This document shows positions 32,764 through 41,888 of a stretch of DNA of 64,000 nt, one piece after another. Made by a program: the position numbers and the translations under genes. The DNA is taken from assembly GCF_013390595.1 (NCBI RefSeq), contig NZ_JACAWV010000008.1:744001-808000 (forward strand), in the 5' to 3' direction. This DNA comes from Rhizobium sp. RM. Its GTDB lineage: Bacteria > Pseudomonadota > Alphaproteobacteria > Rhizobiales > Rhizobiaceae. Below the pieces are notes generated by a model. That model saw nothing but the letters and a program-made list of their open reading frames with translations, did not search any database and was not told the DNA's origin. How positions within the stretch are numbered: the stretch's first letter is position 1; each line of letters opens with the position of its first letter.

Positions 32764-34344
32764 TTAGCGTTTCAGGCTGCCCAGAATACCACGAACGAGC
32801 GCGCGGCCAACGGAGGTTGCCACGGATCGAGCAGCACTTTTCATCGCCGCTTCGATCACCGTTTCACGCTGGTAGCCGCTCGTCTTGCGGGCTGCACCGC
32901 CATTGCGGGCGCCCGTTGTGGAGGCCTTTGTCGGCTCTTCGTCGCCAAACCCAGGCAGACGCCAGCGCCCTGCCGCGCTGTCGGACTGGCTTGCCGAATT
33001 TTCCTCTTCAGCGCGCTTGGCAGCTTCGGCCTCGGCCGTATTCCGGGCGCGTTCGGTAAGGATTTCGAAGGCGGATTCGCGATCGACATCCTGATCATAG
33101 AGGCCTGCGACCGGGCTTGTGGCAAGCATCGCCTTGCGCTCGGCATCCGTCAGCGGCCCAACCCGACCGGATGGCGGACGCACCAGCGTGCGCTCGACAA
33201 TCGATGGTGCGCCCTTGTCGTGCAGCGTGGAAATCAGCGCTTCACCGGTGCCGAGCGTGGTGATCGTGTCGGCCGTGTTGAAGGCGGGGTTCTGGCGGAA
33301 TGTGTCGGCGGCGGTTCGAACCGCTTTCAGTTCGCGCGGTGTATAGGCGCGCAAAGCGTGCTGAACGCGGTTGCCAAGCTGGGCGAGGACCGTTTCCGGC
33401 ACATCGAGCGGGTTCTGGGTGACGAAATAGACACCGACACCCTTGGAGCGGATAAGGCGCACCACCTGTTCCACGCGCTCGACGAGAACTTTTGGCGCAT
33501 CGTTGAACAGCAGATGGGCCTCGTCGAAGAAGAACACCAGTCGCGGCTTTTCCGGGTCGCCCACTTCCGGCAGTTCTTCGAACAGTTCAGACAGCATCCA
33601 CAACAGGAACGTCGCGTAGAGGCGTGGGTTCATCATCAGCCTGTCGGCTGCCAGCACCGAAATCGTGCCGCGACCATCGGTCGAGGTGCGCATGATGTCG
33701 GAAATTTTCAGAGCCGGCTCGCCGAAGAAGTGCACGGCTCCCTGTTGCTCGAGTACAAGCAGGCCACGCTGCAAGGAGCCGACCGAGGATTTGGAAATCA
33801 GGCCGAACTGGTTTGAAAGTTCGGATGCATTCTCGCCCATATAGTTCAGCAGCGATTGCAGATCCTTGAGGTCAAGCAGTGGCAAACCGCCCTGATCGGC
33901 AATCTTGAAGGCAATGTTCAAAACGCCTTCCTGTGCTTCCGAGGCATCCATAAGCCGCGCCAGAAGCAGAGGCCCCATTTCCGCGATGGTGGCGCGGACC
34001 CGATGGCCCTTTTCACCGTAGAGATCCCAGAAGATCACCGGCGACTTGCCATAGGCGAAATCTGTGAAACCGATCTGCTCGGCGCGCTTCGCGACCCAGT
34101 CTTTCTGTTCACCTTCAGCGGCGATACCGGAAAGGTCGCCCTTGATGTCGGCGCAGAAGACCGGAACGCCTGCTTTGGAAAAGCCCTCGGCAAGAACCTG
34201 CAGCGATACGGTCTTGCCCGTACCGGTTGCCCCGGTAATCAAACCGTGGCGGTTGCCGAATTTCAGCTCCAGATATTCGCCCTTGTTCAGGCTGTCGTCC
34301 GGATTGCGGCTGGTCCCGATATAGAGCTGTCCGTCCTGCAACAT
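32764..34344 (-). CDS. HerA/VirB4-like ATPase, DUF853 (YjgR) family
   Basis: This is a 526-residue P-loop ATPase: Walker A GATGTGKTVS near residue 38, Walker B RLVFFFDEAHLLF, then a YFVTQNPLDVPETVLAQLGNRVQHAL segment with sensor and arginine-finger character. The family (E. coli YjgR, DUF853) is related to HerA DNA translocases but usually stands without a NurA nuclease; none is near here. The C-terminal 90 residues are low-complexity and charged, ending with helix MKSAARSVATSVGRALVRGILGS. The ATG at 34344, after GGGAGAA, fits the family N-terminus (MLQDGQLYIG). The role is unknown. Confidence 0.85.
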   Translation of the reverse strand: MLQDGQLYIGTSRNPDDSLNKGEYLELKFGNRHGLITGATGTGKTVSLQVLAEGFSKAGVPVFCADIKGDLSGIAAEGEQKDWVAKRAEQIGFTDFAYGKSPVIFWDLYGEKGHRVRATIAEMGPLLLARLMDASEAQEGVLNIAFKIADQGGLPLLDLKDLQSLLNYMGENASELSNQFGLISKSSVGSLQRGLLVLEQQGAVHFFGEPALKISDIMRTSTDGRGTISVLAADRLMMNPRLYATFLLWMLSELFEELPEVGDPEKPRLVFFFDEAHLLFNDAPKVLVERVEQVVRLIRSKGVGVYFVTQNPLDVPETVLAQLGNRVQHALRAYTPRELKAVRTAADTFRQNPAFNTADTITTLGTGEALISTLHDKGAPSIVERTLVRPPSGRVGPLTDAERKAMLATSPVAGLYDQDVDRESAFEILTERARNTAEAEAAKRAEEENSASQSDSAAGRWRLPGFGDEEPTKASTTGARNGGAARKTSGYQRETVIEAAMKSAARSVATSVGRALVRGILGSLKR

Positions 34345-34515
34345 TGACTGGTTTCTCCCGACGCGAATTATGACCTGTTCATAGTTTGGTTGCGATGATC
34401 TTATAAGGACAGTTCGAAGGCGCAACAACTGCTTGAAGGCGATGGATAAAAACCGCCTCTAAAGTTGTTCCCAAGCCTGACGCGGACTTGAACCAGTGTG
34501 TGTATTGTTTTACGT

Positions 34516-34529
34516 TGACGTTAACGTCA
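34516..34529. promoter_or_regulatory. Palindrome TGACGTTAACGTCA upstream of DUF2780-like gene
   Basis: A perfect 14-bp palindrome lies 40 bases before the ATG at 34569; a partial copy (TTGACGTC) recurs at 34540-34547. The motif looks like operators with an ACGTTNACGT core used by some MerR or TetR regulators of fatty-acid or amino-acid catabolism in alphaproteobacteria. The regulator is not identified in the window. Confidence 0.45.
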
Positions 34530-34568
34530 TTATTCGATGTTGACGTCGTTTTTCAACAGGAGGCAAGA

Positions 34569-34961
34569 ATGAACGAAGTCGTGAGCCAGATCGCTGACAA
34601 GGTGGGAATCAGCCCGGAACTGGCCGAAAAATCGCTTGGTATGATGCTTGGTTTTCTCCAGCGCGAAGCCGAAGACGGCCCGGTTGCACGCATGATCGAA
34701 GCCATCCCTGGTGCCAGCGAACTCGTCGCGCAGTTCAACGGCGAAGGTTCCGGCGGCGGCGGTCTTCTCGGTGGTCTGATGAGCGCCATTGGTGGTGGCG
34801 GCATCATGGGTCTCGGCCAGCAACTGATGAGTCAGGGCCTTGGCATGGGCGAAATTTCCGCTCTCGCCAAGGAAACCATTTCGGTCGCTCGCCAGTACGC
34901 AGGCGATGAGGTTGTCGATCAGGTGGTTGCTTCCGTTCCCGGCCTCAGCCAGTTCGTCTGA
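34569..34961 (+). CDS. DUF2780-like small glycine-rich protein
   Basis: This is a 130-residue protein with two helical parts, VVSQIADKVGISPELAEKSLGMMLGFL (residues 4-30) and AKETISVARQYAGDEVVDQVVASVPGLSQ at the end, joined by a Gly-rich central stretch (GEGSGGGGLLGGLMSAIGGGG). The arrangement of a short A-rich helix pair with an IPG motif resembles DUF2780 (VcgC/VcgE). No signal peptide is seen and no function is known. AGGAGGC stands 7-8 bases before the ATG. It is divergent from the HerA-like gene; no operon partner follows on this strand. Confidence 0.7.
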   Translation: MNEVVSQIADKVGISPELAEKSLGMMLGFLQREAEDGPVARMIEAIPGASELVAQFNGEGSGGGGLLGGLMSAIGGGGIMGLGQQLMSQGLGMGEISALAKETISVARQYAGDEVVDQVVASVPGLSQFV

Positions 34962-34975
34962 TCTGATCCGGCACG

Positions 34976-35407
34976 CTATTCCGCTATCGGGCGTGGTGGA
35001 TGTTCTTTGAACATCTGCCGCGCCTTTTCTATTTCGGCATGATGGGTTTCCGCCCAGATCCACACGCCGCAAAATGCACTGCCAAGCGTCCTACCGAGAT
35101 GCGTGAGGCTATAATCGACATGCGGCGGAATGACCGGATGCACGGTGCGCTGCACCAGCCCGTCACATTCCATCTGTCGTAGAGTTTTGGTCAGCATCTT
35201 CTGGCTGATATTGCCGACCAGTCTGCCAATCTGGGTAAAGCGAAGCGTGCCGTTTTCTTCCAGCGCTTCCAGGATCAGCATGGTCCACTTGTCGGCCACC
35301 TTGGAAATGATGTCCTGAACAAGCGCTTCGATCACCGGATCGGTGTGATCCGGTGGCGGATGCTGTCGTCTGTTTTCGATGTCCGGATCGGCCAGATGCC
35401 TTTTCAC
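34976..35407 (-). CDS. HxlR-family regulator
   Basis: This is a 143-residue winged-helix protein: PVIEALVQDIISKVADKWTMLILEALEENGTLRFTQIGRLVGNISQKMLTKTLRQME is the HxlR/YodB DNA-binding core (VxxKWTxxIL is diagnostic). Proteins of this family often sense electrophiles by Cys oxidation; only one Cys pair-forming candidate is visible (MECDG, FCGVW). It is divergent from the SDR gene at 35524 and probably represses it. Direct repeats GGTAAGTA and GGTGCCTA lie in the gap between them. Confidence 0.85.
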   Translation of the reverse strand: MKRHLADPDIENRRQHPPPDHTDPVIEALVQDIISKVADKWTMLILEALEENGTLRFTQIGRLVGNISQKMLTKTLRQMECDGLVQRTVHPVIPPHVDYSLTHLGRTLGSAFCGVWIWAETHHAEIEKARQMFKEHPPRPIAE

Positions 35408-35523
35408 GTCGACACTCTCCTTTTGGTAAGTATAAATCTTTTGGGTGCCTACTTTCGAATGGAGAGTATCCTAGCTAGTTTTTCTTCATCCAACAAGGAA
35501 AGCCACGAAGGAAGGATTTTCCC

Positions 35524-36282
35524 ATGAAGACGACAGGCAACACCATTCTCATCACGGGCGGCGGTTCAGGTATCGGTCGCGCGCTTGCCGAAGCTTTTCA
35601 TAATCTGGGCAACACGGTCATCATCTCCGGCAGACGCAAGGCGGTGCTGGACGAGGTGACTGCCGCGAACCCCGGTATGGCGTCGATGGTGATGGACGCG
35701 ACAGACGCCGAGGGTATCAACGCTTTTGCGAGTGCGCTGGTGAAGGAGCATCCATCCCTTAACGCGGTCATTAACAACGCCGGCATCATGAAACCCGAGG
35801 ACATCACTACGGCGCCGGATTATCTCGCCATTGCCGAGGAGACGATTGCCACCAACCTGCTGGCGCCGATCCGGCTGACGGCGGCGCTGCTGCCGCATTT
35901 TCTCAAACAGCCGAGTGCGACTGTACTTACCGTCTCCTCAGGATTGGCCTTCGTGCCGATGGTGTTGACGCCGACCTACAGCGCCACCAAATCGGCCATC
36001 CATGCCTACTCCGTGACGCTGCGGGAGCAGTTGAAAGACACTGCTGTCGAGGTGATCGAGATTGTTCCGCCCTATGTCCAGACGACATTGATGGGCGAGG
36101 GCCAGGCCAGCGATGAACGGGCCATGCCGCTCGAGGCGTTCATCTCCGAGGTCATGGATATCCTGACAAACCGTTCGGATGAAAAGGAAGTGGTGGTGGA
36201 GCGCTGCAAGCCACTGCGTTTTGCCGCTCAGAATGGCAATTTCGATCAGGTCTTCTCGATGATCAATGGCATGCACCCCTGA
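35524..36282 (+). CDS. Short-chain dehydrogenase (DltE-like)
   Basis: This is a 252-residue SDR: TGGGSGIGRALAEAF cofactor motif, SGRRKAVLDE, NNAG and YSATKSAIH with catalytic Tyr/Lys. It resembles DltE-like oxidoreductases often found next to HxlR regulators. The substrate is unknown; an aldehyde-stress role is plausible by association. AAGGAAGGATTTTCCC precedes the ATG. The AraC gene follows on the same strand. Confidence 0.87.
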   Translation: MKTTGNTILITGGGSGIGRALAEAFHNLGNTVIISGRRKAVLDEVTAANPGMASMVMDATDAEGINAFASALVKEHPSLNAVINNAGIMKPEDITTAPDYLAIAEETIATNLLAPIRLTAALLPHFLKQPSATVLTVSSGLAFVPMVLTPTYSATKSAIHAYSVTLREQLKDTAVEVIEIVPPYVQTTLMGEGQASDERAMPLEAFISEVMDILTNRSDEKEVVVERCKPLRFAAQNGNFDQVFSMINGMHP

Positions 36283-36348
36283 CGGCAAATGGATGTCATT
36301 GCGAGCCTGTCCATGATAGGCTCGCCATCCTTTCCGGGAGTGTGGTTC

Positions 36349-37146
36349 ATGGGCAGCCGGCAATTCGTTATGCCGAAAACATCGATGCCAGGCGTTGCTG
36401 CAGTTATTGCGGACAGCGACCGTTCTTTCCCCCGGCACATGCATGACCAGTTCGGTATCGGTCTGGTGGAGCGCGGCGCGCAGAAGTCCCAGAGCGGTCG
36501 CGGTCAGGTCGAAGCTCAAGCGGGCAACCTCATTACCGTCAATCCCGGCGAAGTTCACGATGGTATTCCCTTGGGGCAGGGCGGTCGCGCCTGGACGATG
36601 CTCTATCTCGATCCTGAAGTCGTTCACGCGGCGGTTTCCGACATTGAGGAAAAGCAGAACGGCGGTTTTGAATTCGTCCATCCCGTTGATGTGCGTCCTC
36701 TCGCAAATCGTTTCCGCTTACTTTTCGCGGCGATGACAGCACGCGACGATGCGATGCGATGCGAAGAAACCCTGCTCACATTGATGAGCGCAGTCTTCGA
36801 GAAACCACGGCCGTTGTCTGTCAGAGCGGCACCCGAGGCAATGAACAGGGCGCGAGAGATGATCGACGACAGCCCGGAGAGGCAGTTTCTTCTTGCCGAC
36901 CTGGCTGGTGAGGCTGGTATGAGCCGTTTTCGTTTTCTGCGGTCTTTTGCGCATGTGACGGGCCTGACCCCGCATAACTATCTGCTACAACGTCGCGTTC
37001 AGGCTGCGCGACGACTGTTGGCGCAGGGAATGGCGCCGGCTGAGGCCGCGTTGACTTCAGGTTTTTCCGACCAGAGTCATCTGAACAGGGTTTTTGTGCG
37101 CTATTTCGGCGTCACGCCAGCCGCCTATCGTGCCGCTCTTTCCTGA
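36349..37146 (+). CDS. AraC-family regulator with N-terminal cupin
   Basis: This is a protein of about 265 residues. A cupin-like ligand domain (residues 10-130, FPRHMHDQFGIGLVERG, VNPGEVHDGIP) precedes two helix-turn-helix units: LADLAGEAGMSRFRFLRSFAHVTGLTPHNYL and PAEAALTSGFSDQSHLNRVFVRYFGVTPAAYR. The LysE transporter at 37225 lies directly downstream, and AraC/LysE pairs of this kind are common, so it probably activates that exporter. An alternative ATG at 36289 would add 20 residues; 36349 has GGGAGTG upstream and begins the conserved cupin. Confidence 0.82.
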   Translation: MGSRQFVMPKTSMPGVAAVIADSDRSFPRHMHDQFGIGLVERGAQKSQSGRGQVEAQAGNLITVNPGEVHDGIPLGQGGRAWTMLYLDPEVVHAAVSDIEEKQNGGFEFVHPVDVRPLANRFRLLFAAMTARDDAMRCEETLLTLMSAVFEKPRPLSVRAAPEAMNRAREMIDDSPERQFLLADLAGEAGMSRFRFLRSFAHVTGLTPHNYLLQRRVQAARRLLAQGMAPAEAALTSGFSDQSHLNRVFVRYFGVTPAAYRAALS

Positions 37147-37224
37147 GTTCAGATCTGCAATTTCGTCCAAGACGGCGCAAAGCCGTCTCATCATGCTTGG
37201 CTTTCACTTCAAAAGGATAGCCTC

Positions 37225-37836
37225 ATGACGTTCGAATTCCTGCTCACCTCTCTCATTGTCGTCGCTTCACCCGGAACCGGCGTGGTCTACACGCTCGCTG
37301 CCGGACTTTCTCAGGGTGCAAGGGCAAGTATTGTTGCGGCACTTGGCTGCACACTCGGCATCCTGCCGCATCTGCTGGCGGCGGTTACAGGCCTTGCCGC
37401 AATCCTGCATGCCAGCGCGACTGCGTTTAGCGTCATCAAATATCTCGGCGTCGCCTATCTTCTCTACATGGCGTGGAACACATTGAGGGAAAATGGCGCG
37501 CTGCGTGTGGACGACCAGCGGCAGAGCAAAAGTGTCACCAATATTGTGGGTGAAGCGGTGCTCATCAATCTTCTGAACCCGAAGCTGTCTATCTTCTTTT
37601 TTGCGTTTCTGCCGCAGTTCATCGCCGCCGAGACAGTAAAGCCCACCTCGCAGATGACCGTCCTCGGTCTGGTTTTCATGGCCATTACCTTTGTGGTTTT
37701 TGCACTCTACGGCTGTTTTGCCGCTTCCGTCAGACAGCAGGTCGTTTCACGCCCTGCTGTGCTTGCCTGGCTACGGCGCAGTTTCGCCGCAGCCTTTGTT
37801 GCACTCGGCGCCAAGCTTGCCTTGACGCAGAGATAG
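37225..37836 (+). CDS. LysE/RhtB-family exporter
   Basis: This is a 203-residue membrane protein with about six helices. It has the LysE signatures ASPGTGVVYTLAAGLSQGARAS near the N-terminus and LNPKLSIFFFAFLPQF in the middle. It exports amino acids or related metabolites by proton exchange; the substrate is unknown. AAAAGGATAGCCTC precedes the ATG. The upstream AraC gene is its likely regulator. Confidence 0.86.
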   Translation: MTFEFLLTSLIVVASPGTGVVYTLAAGLSQGARASIVAALGCTLGILPHLLAAVTGLAAILHASATAFSVIKYLGVAYLLYMAWNTLRENGALRVDDQRQSKSVTNIVGEAVLINLLNPKLSIFFFAFLPQFIAAETVKPTSQMTVLGLVFMAITFVVFALYGCFAASVRQQVVSRPAVLAWLRRSFAAAFVALGAKLALTQR

Positions 37837-37849
37837 CGCAAAACGGGTC

Positions 37850-38677
37850 TCAGTTATCCCATTCCGGCGCCAGATGGCCGGGGCTGACAATGCGGCCGTC
37901 CGGTTTCGCCAATGCGTGGATTTCCTGCATCTCCTCTGGCGTCAGGGCAAAATCGAAGATGTCGAAATTCTCTTTGAGACGGCTTTCAGTGGCCGTCTTG
38001 GAAAGCGCGATGACATCTGATTGCTGCACAGCCCAACGCAAAGCGACCTGTGCGGCGGTTTTGCCGTGGTGCGCGCCAATATCCTTCAGCACTGGATCGT
38101 TTGGCACAGCGCCGTTTGCCATCAGATAATAGGCGGTGATGGAGAGACCGTTTTTGCGGGCAGCGGCAATCACCTTCGTCTGGTCGAGGTAGGGGTGGTA
38201 TTCGACCTGGTTGGTGGCGAGCGGCGTATCGGAGAGTTTTACGGCCTCTTCCGTCAGGGCCACGTTGAAGTTCGAAATGCCGATGTTGCGGGCTTTTCCG
38301 GCCTTGCGAACTTCGTTGAGCGCGCCGATACGCTCAGCCAGCGGCACGTCGCTTTTGGGCCAGTGCAGCAGCAGAAGATCGACATGATCGGTTTTCAGTT
38401 TTTGCAGGCTTTCATCGACCGAAGCCAGGAAATCGGCGTGGCGATAGCGGTCGACCCACACCTTGGTCGTGACGAAAAGGTCAGCGCGCGGAACACCTGA
38501 AGAGGCCAGGACCTCACCAACGGCCGCTTCATTCTGATAGATTTGCGCCGTGTCGACATGGCGGAAACCAAGTTTCAGCGCTTCCGGCAGGACGCGTCTC
38601 ACATCGTCTTCCGGCATACGGAACGTGCCGAAACCGAGTGCTGGGATATTCGCGCCGTTCGCGTTTACAACGTACAT
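37850..38677 (-). CDS. Aldo/keto reductase
   Basis: This is a 275-residue TIM-barrel oxidoreductase with the full catalytic tetrad: Asp and Tyr in HVDTAQIYQNE, Lys in FVTTKVW and His in LLLHWPKS. NIGISNFN and the C-terminal IALSKTATESRLKENF supply NADPH binding. It resembles 2,5-diketo-gluconate-reductase-type AKRs acting on aldehydes or ketones. The ATG at 38677 opens the conserved N-terminus (MYVVNANGANIPALGFGTF); an upstream extension to 38764 is poorly supported. It converges on the LysE gene, 13 bases between stops. Confidence 0.9.
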   Translation of the reverse strand: MYVVNANGANIPALGFGTFRMPEDDVRRVLPEALKLGFRHVDTAQIYQNEAAVGEVLASSGVPRADLFVTTKVWVDRYRHADFLASVDESLQKLKTDHVDLLLLHWPKSDVPLAERIGALNEVRKAGKARNIGISNFNVALTEEAVKLSDTPLATNQVEYHPYLDQTKVIAAARKNGLSITAYYLMANGAVPNDPVLKDIGAHHGKTAAQVALRWAVQQSDVIALSKTATESRLKENFDIFDFALTPEEMQEIHALAKPDGRIVSPGHLAPEWDN

Positions 38678-38807
38678 CTGTCGTCTCCATCGTCTTTCGG
38701 TTTGTCTAAACGGGATTGTCTGGCGGGGAAGGCCTGGAAAGCCTCCCCCTATTAACGGCTGCAAACGGCACGAGTTTCAAGCAAAAGATGTCTTGCTTCC
38801 GCAAACC

Positions 38808-39734
38808 CTACATCAACACGTAGTCGACCGCGCGCGGATAGGCCGGAAGATCGGTCTCGCCCATGCCTTCACGCAGGTTGATTTCGATGGTGCTGGCGAG
38901 CGCACTGATCGGCAGTGCGTTCAGGCCTTCACCGAACGGTTCTTCCAGCTCGTCCGAAAGTGCGTCGAGCCCGAAGAAGGTGTAGGCAATAAGGGCGCTG
39001 GTGAAAGGTGTTGCCCAACCAAGCAGGTCGGTGAAGCCGAACGGCAGCAACAGACAGAAGAGATGTGCTGTTCGATGGAGAAGCAGCGAATATCCGAAAG
39101 GAACCGGCGTGTGGCGAATACGCTCGCATGAGGCCAGCGCGCTGCCCATCTGCTGGACGGTGCTATCAAGCATCTGGAGCTGGATATCGCTGATTTGTGC
39201 CTTCGCATTGGCGCTGAACAGGTCCGAGGAGAGCGCCCGCAGCAAGGTTTCCGGCTTGTTGCGGCTTTGGGCGTAACGCTCTGAAAGATCGGCCGGAATG
39301 AGTTTGATGATGGCGCTTTTGTTGCCGCTGGGGCGCAGGAAGCTGACCATCTCGTGACAGAAGGCAATCGTCACGTCGATGACCCTGCGGCGTTCGACGG
39401 GATCGGAAACATCCTTGCGCATCTCCAGCATTTCACTTTGTCGCCCGAAGGTCCGCGCCGCCATGATAAGAACGCCCCACTGTTTGCGTGCTTCCCACCA
39501 GCGGTCGTAACAGGCATTGGCGCGAAAGCCGAGGAAGACGGAGAGCGCGATGCCCAGCAAAGAAAACGGTGCACCGTTGAACGCCGGAATAACATCCGGG
39601 CGATCCTTGTGCGCCCAAACGACAAGCGCGGACAGGAGAAAAACAGCGAGTACCTGCGGAAATATACGGCCAACGATGGAGCCGCGCAGGATGAAGAACA
39701 GTTGAAGAAGACTCGGACGTGGACGGACGATCAT
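38808..39734 (-). CDS. Bestrophin-family (UPF0187) membrane channel
   Basis: This is a 308-residue membrane protein. It starts MIVRPRPSLLQLFFILRGSIVGRIFPQVL and has FRANACYDRWWEARKQWG, the strongest family signature, plus PFGFTDLLGW in the C-terminal half and TFFGLDALSDELEEPFG near the end (Asp/Glu cluster). Bacterial bestrophins form pentameric channels; related KpBest is cation-selective. The ATG at 39734 is chosen because it gives the family N-terminus; the longer frame from 39947 has no resemblance and a weak start. It is monocistronic; there is no regulator in view. Confidence 0.86.
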   Translation of the reverse strand: MIVRPRPSLLQLFFILRGSIVGRIFPQVLAVFLLSALVVWAHKDRPDVIPAFNGAPFSLLGIALSVFLGFRANACYDRWWEARKQWGVLIMAARTFGRQSEMLEMRKDVSDPVERRRVIDVTIAFCHEMVSFLRPSGNKSAIIKLIPADLSERYAQSRNKPETLLRALSSDLFSANAKAQISDIQLQMLDSTVQQMGSALASCERIRHTPVPFGYSLLLHRTAHLFCLLLPFGFTDLLGWATPFTSALIAYTFFGLDALSDELEEPFGEGLNALPISALASTIEINLREGMGETDLPAYPRAVDYVLM

Positions 39735-39986
39735 GGATGCAACTCGAATGGAAAATGGGGCTGTGGCAAAGGAATCTGGCTGGCGCCTATTCGCTCCTGA
39801 AAAATGACATTTGCCAGTCCTCATTCGCGCGCCGGCACGGGACATATTGCCGCAATGCCCTTGCCGGGAAAATCCCCTTTCGGCCTTGTTGAACTGAAGT
39901 GTGTGTTGGGCTTGCGACGAACAGTGGTGAAGGGGTAACAACCACAAAATGCCAAATGGTCGAGAGCGGGCAGGGAGGAAAGTCGC

Positions 39987-40697
39987 GTGTCGCGTTCACA
40001 ACGCCTTCTTGATCTGCTGCAGGTCCTGCGTTCCCACCGTATGCCAGTCAGTGGTGCGACACTCGCCGCTCAAACCGGCGTCAGCCTGCGCACGCTCTAC
40101 CGGGATATCGCGACATTGCAGGCCCAAGGGGCGGATATCGAGGGAGAGGCGGGCGTCGGTTACGTGCTGCGTCCCGGTTTCATGCTGCCACCGCTGATGT
40201 TTTCGCAACAGGAGATCGAGGCGCTGGTCCTTGGGTCCAGATGGGTGGCGGGCCGGGCAGACGACAGGCTGGCGGATGCCGCGCGTGCCGCCCTCGTCAA
40301 GATTGCGGCCGTACTTCCCGACACATTGCGTGAGGAACTGGACAATTCCGCTTTGCTTGTCGGCCCCGATCAAGCACTGGTCGCGTCGCGCATCGATCTG
40401 GCCGACGTGAGAAGCGCCATCCGCTTCGAGACGAAGGTGGTTTTGACCTACCGCGACGAAAAGGGAGATCTGACGAAGCGTGTGGTCTGGCCTTTCGCCC
40501 TGGCTTTTTTCGATCTGGTGAGGGTGGTGTTGGCGTGGTGTGAGACGCGTCAGGATTTCCGCAGTTTTCGCGCAGATCGCATTGAGGGCTTCGGCACGAT
40601 GGGAGAGCGTTATCCGCGTCGTCGCCAGACCTTGCTGAAGCAATGGCGTGAACGCGAAAAAGAACGACGGCGCCAACAGCATGCTGACAAAAACTGA
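39987..40697 (+). CDS. YafY-type HTH/WYL-domain transcriptional regulator
   Basis: This is a 236-residue protein with a GTG start. The N-terminal DeoR-like HTH reads RSHRMPVSGATLAAQTGVSLRTLYRDIATLQAQG and is followed by GYVLRPGFMLPPLMFSQQEIEAL, a YafY-family hallmark. The C-terminal WYL-like domain (WPFALAFFDLVRVVLAWCETRQDFRSFRADRIEG) may sense nucleic acid or a small ligand. The neighbouring VOC gene starts 47 bases downstream and is probably controlled by it. A paralogue stands at 46.7-47.4 kb. Confidence 0.87.
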   Translation: MSRSQRLLDLLQVLRSHRMPVSGATLAAQTGVSLRTLYRDIATLQAQGADIEGEAGVGYVLRPGFMLPPLMFSQQEIEALVLGSRWVAGRADDRLADAARAALVKIAAVLPDTLREELDNSALLVGPDQALVASRIDLADVRSAIRFETKVVLTYRDEKGDLTKRVVWPFALAFFDLVRVVLAWCETRQDFRSFRADRIEGFGTMGERYPRRRQTLLKQWREREKERRRQQHADKN

Positions 40698-40744
40698 CAG
40701 CATGGGGGTCTAAGAAGGGCTCATCCACAACAAAGGAGATAGCC

Positions 40745-41113
40745 ATGACCCACCCCGATTTCACCATTCTCTATGTCGACAATCCTCCTGCAAGCAGCAG
40801 TTTTTACAAAGGTTTGCTGGGTGTTGAACCGGTCGAAGCCTCACCGACCTTTTCCTTGTTCATTCTCAACAACGGCATGAAGCTTGGCCTCTGGTCCCGC
40901 CATGCGGTGGAGCCGAAGGCCGCGGCTGCCGGCGGTGGTGGCGAACTGGCGTTCAGGGTTGCCAATGAAGCAGACGTGGCGGAAACCCACGCTGCCTGGA
41001 AGGCCCAGGGACTGGCTATTCTGCAGGAGCCGACGGTGATGGAGTTCGGCAGGACTTTTACCGCTGCCGATCCCGATGGTCATCGTTTGCGCGTCTATGC
41101 GTTTTCGGGCTGA
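40745..41113 (+). CDS. VOC-family protein (glyoxalase-like)
   Basis: This is a 122-residue single-module VOC protein: MTHPDFTILYVDNPPASSSFYKGLLGVEPVE start, MKLGLWSRHAVEP middle, TFTAADPDGHRLRVYAF end. Homologues that follow YafY-type regulators are annotated as phenazine or bleomycin-binding proteins, but ligand binding cannot be read here. AAAGGAGATAGCC precedes the ATG. It is likely co-transcribed with the WYL regulator and ends only 4 bases from the converging methyltransferase. Confidence 0.85.
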   Translation: MTHPDFTILYVDNPPASSSFYKGLLGVEPVEASPTFSLFILNNGMKLGLWSRHAVEPKAAAAGGGGELAFRVANEADVAETHAAWKAQGLAILQEPTVMEFGRTFTAADPDGHRLRVYAFSG

Positions 41114-41117
41114 CGGC

Positions 41118-41888
41118 CTACTTCTTTACGGCAACCACAAAAATGCGTGGGAACCGTAGCAGCAATCGGCCGTCCGCCATGGGCGGATAGGCCGCAGCGA
41201 TCCGGGCGGTGTAGTCTTTCAGGAAAGCCGCCTGGTGTTCGTCTCCCGCTGCGGCAAGGTAGGGACGAAGCCCGGTGCCCTTCACCCATTCGACAATGGC
41301 ATTCGCATCAGCCATCGGATGATTATAGATCGTGTGCCATACATCGACCCGTGCGGATTTCGGGGTCAGCCGGTCGAAATAGGCTGATGGCGACGGTAGC
41401 GGCTTACGGCGCAGACGGCCGCCAGCAAATGCCTCGCTCCAAGGGCCGGCCGCACCTGTTTCCTCCATCATCACATGCGTCGGTTCTGTCAGATTGTCCG
41501 GCATCTGCACGGCAAGCACACCGCCGGGTGAAAGACTGTCCATCAACCTCTCCAGAACGGACAGATGGTCGGGAACCCATTGAAAAACCGCATTGGCATA
41601 GAGAAGATCAGCCGGTTGCGTCGGTTTCCACTGCGCAAGGTCAGCTTTGCCGAATTGCGTGTTGGGCAACCTGTCAGCAGCCTTGGCCAGCATGTCGTCA
41701 TCACTGTCGACGCCCGTGATGACATTGACACCGAAACGATCGGTCAAAAGTTCCGTAGAGTTGCCGGGACCGCAGCCAAGGTCGTAGCCGTTCATGACGC
41801 GTTCGAGCGGCACTTGCGCCAGGAGATCGCGTGCTGCACGGGTCCTCTCATCCTCGAATTTCAGATATTGTTGCGCCGACCAGACCAT
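41118..41888 (-). CDS. tam: Trans-aconitate 2-methyltransferase
   Basis: This is a 256-residue SAM-dependent methyltransferase. It begins [23 protein letters not shown], the typical Tam N-terminus. SAM motif I is [15 protein letters not shown], then GVDSDDDML and [14 protein letters not shown]. It methylates trans-aconitate, a spontaneous product that inhibits the TCA cycle, to its monomethyl ester. The ATG at 41888 follows an AGGAGGAC site; upstream residues from 41963 are not conserved in the family. No neighbour has an obvious related role. Confidence 0.88.
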   Translation of the reverse strand: MVWSAQQYLKFEDERTRAARDLLAQVPLERVMNGYDLGCGPGNSTELLTDRFGVNVITGVDSDDDMLAKAADRLPNTQFGKADLAQWKPTQPADLLYANAVFQWVPDHLSVLERLMDSLSPGGVLAVQMPDNLTEPTHVMMEETGAAGPWSEAFAGGRLRRKPLPSPSAYFDRLTPKSARVDVWHTIYNHPMADANAIVEWVKGTGLRPYLAAAGDEHQAAFLKDYTARIAAAYPPMADGRLLLRFPRIFVVAVKK

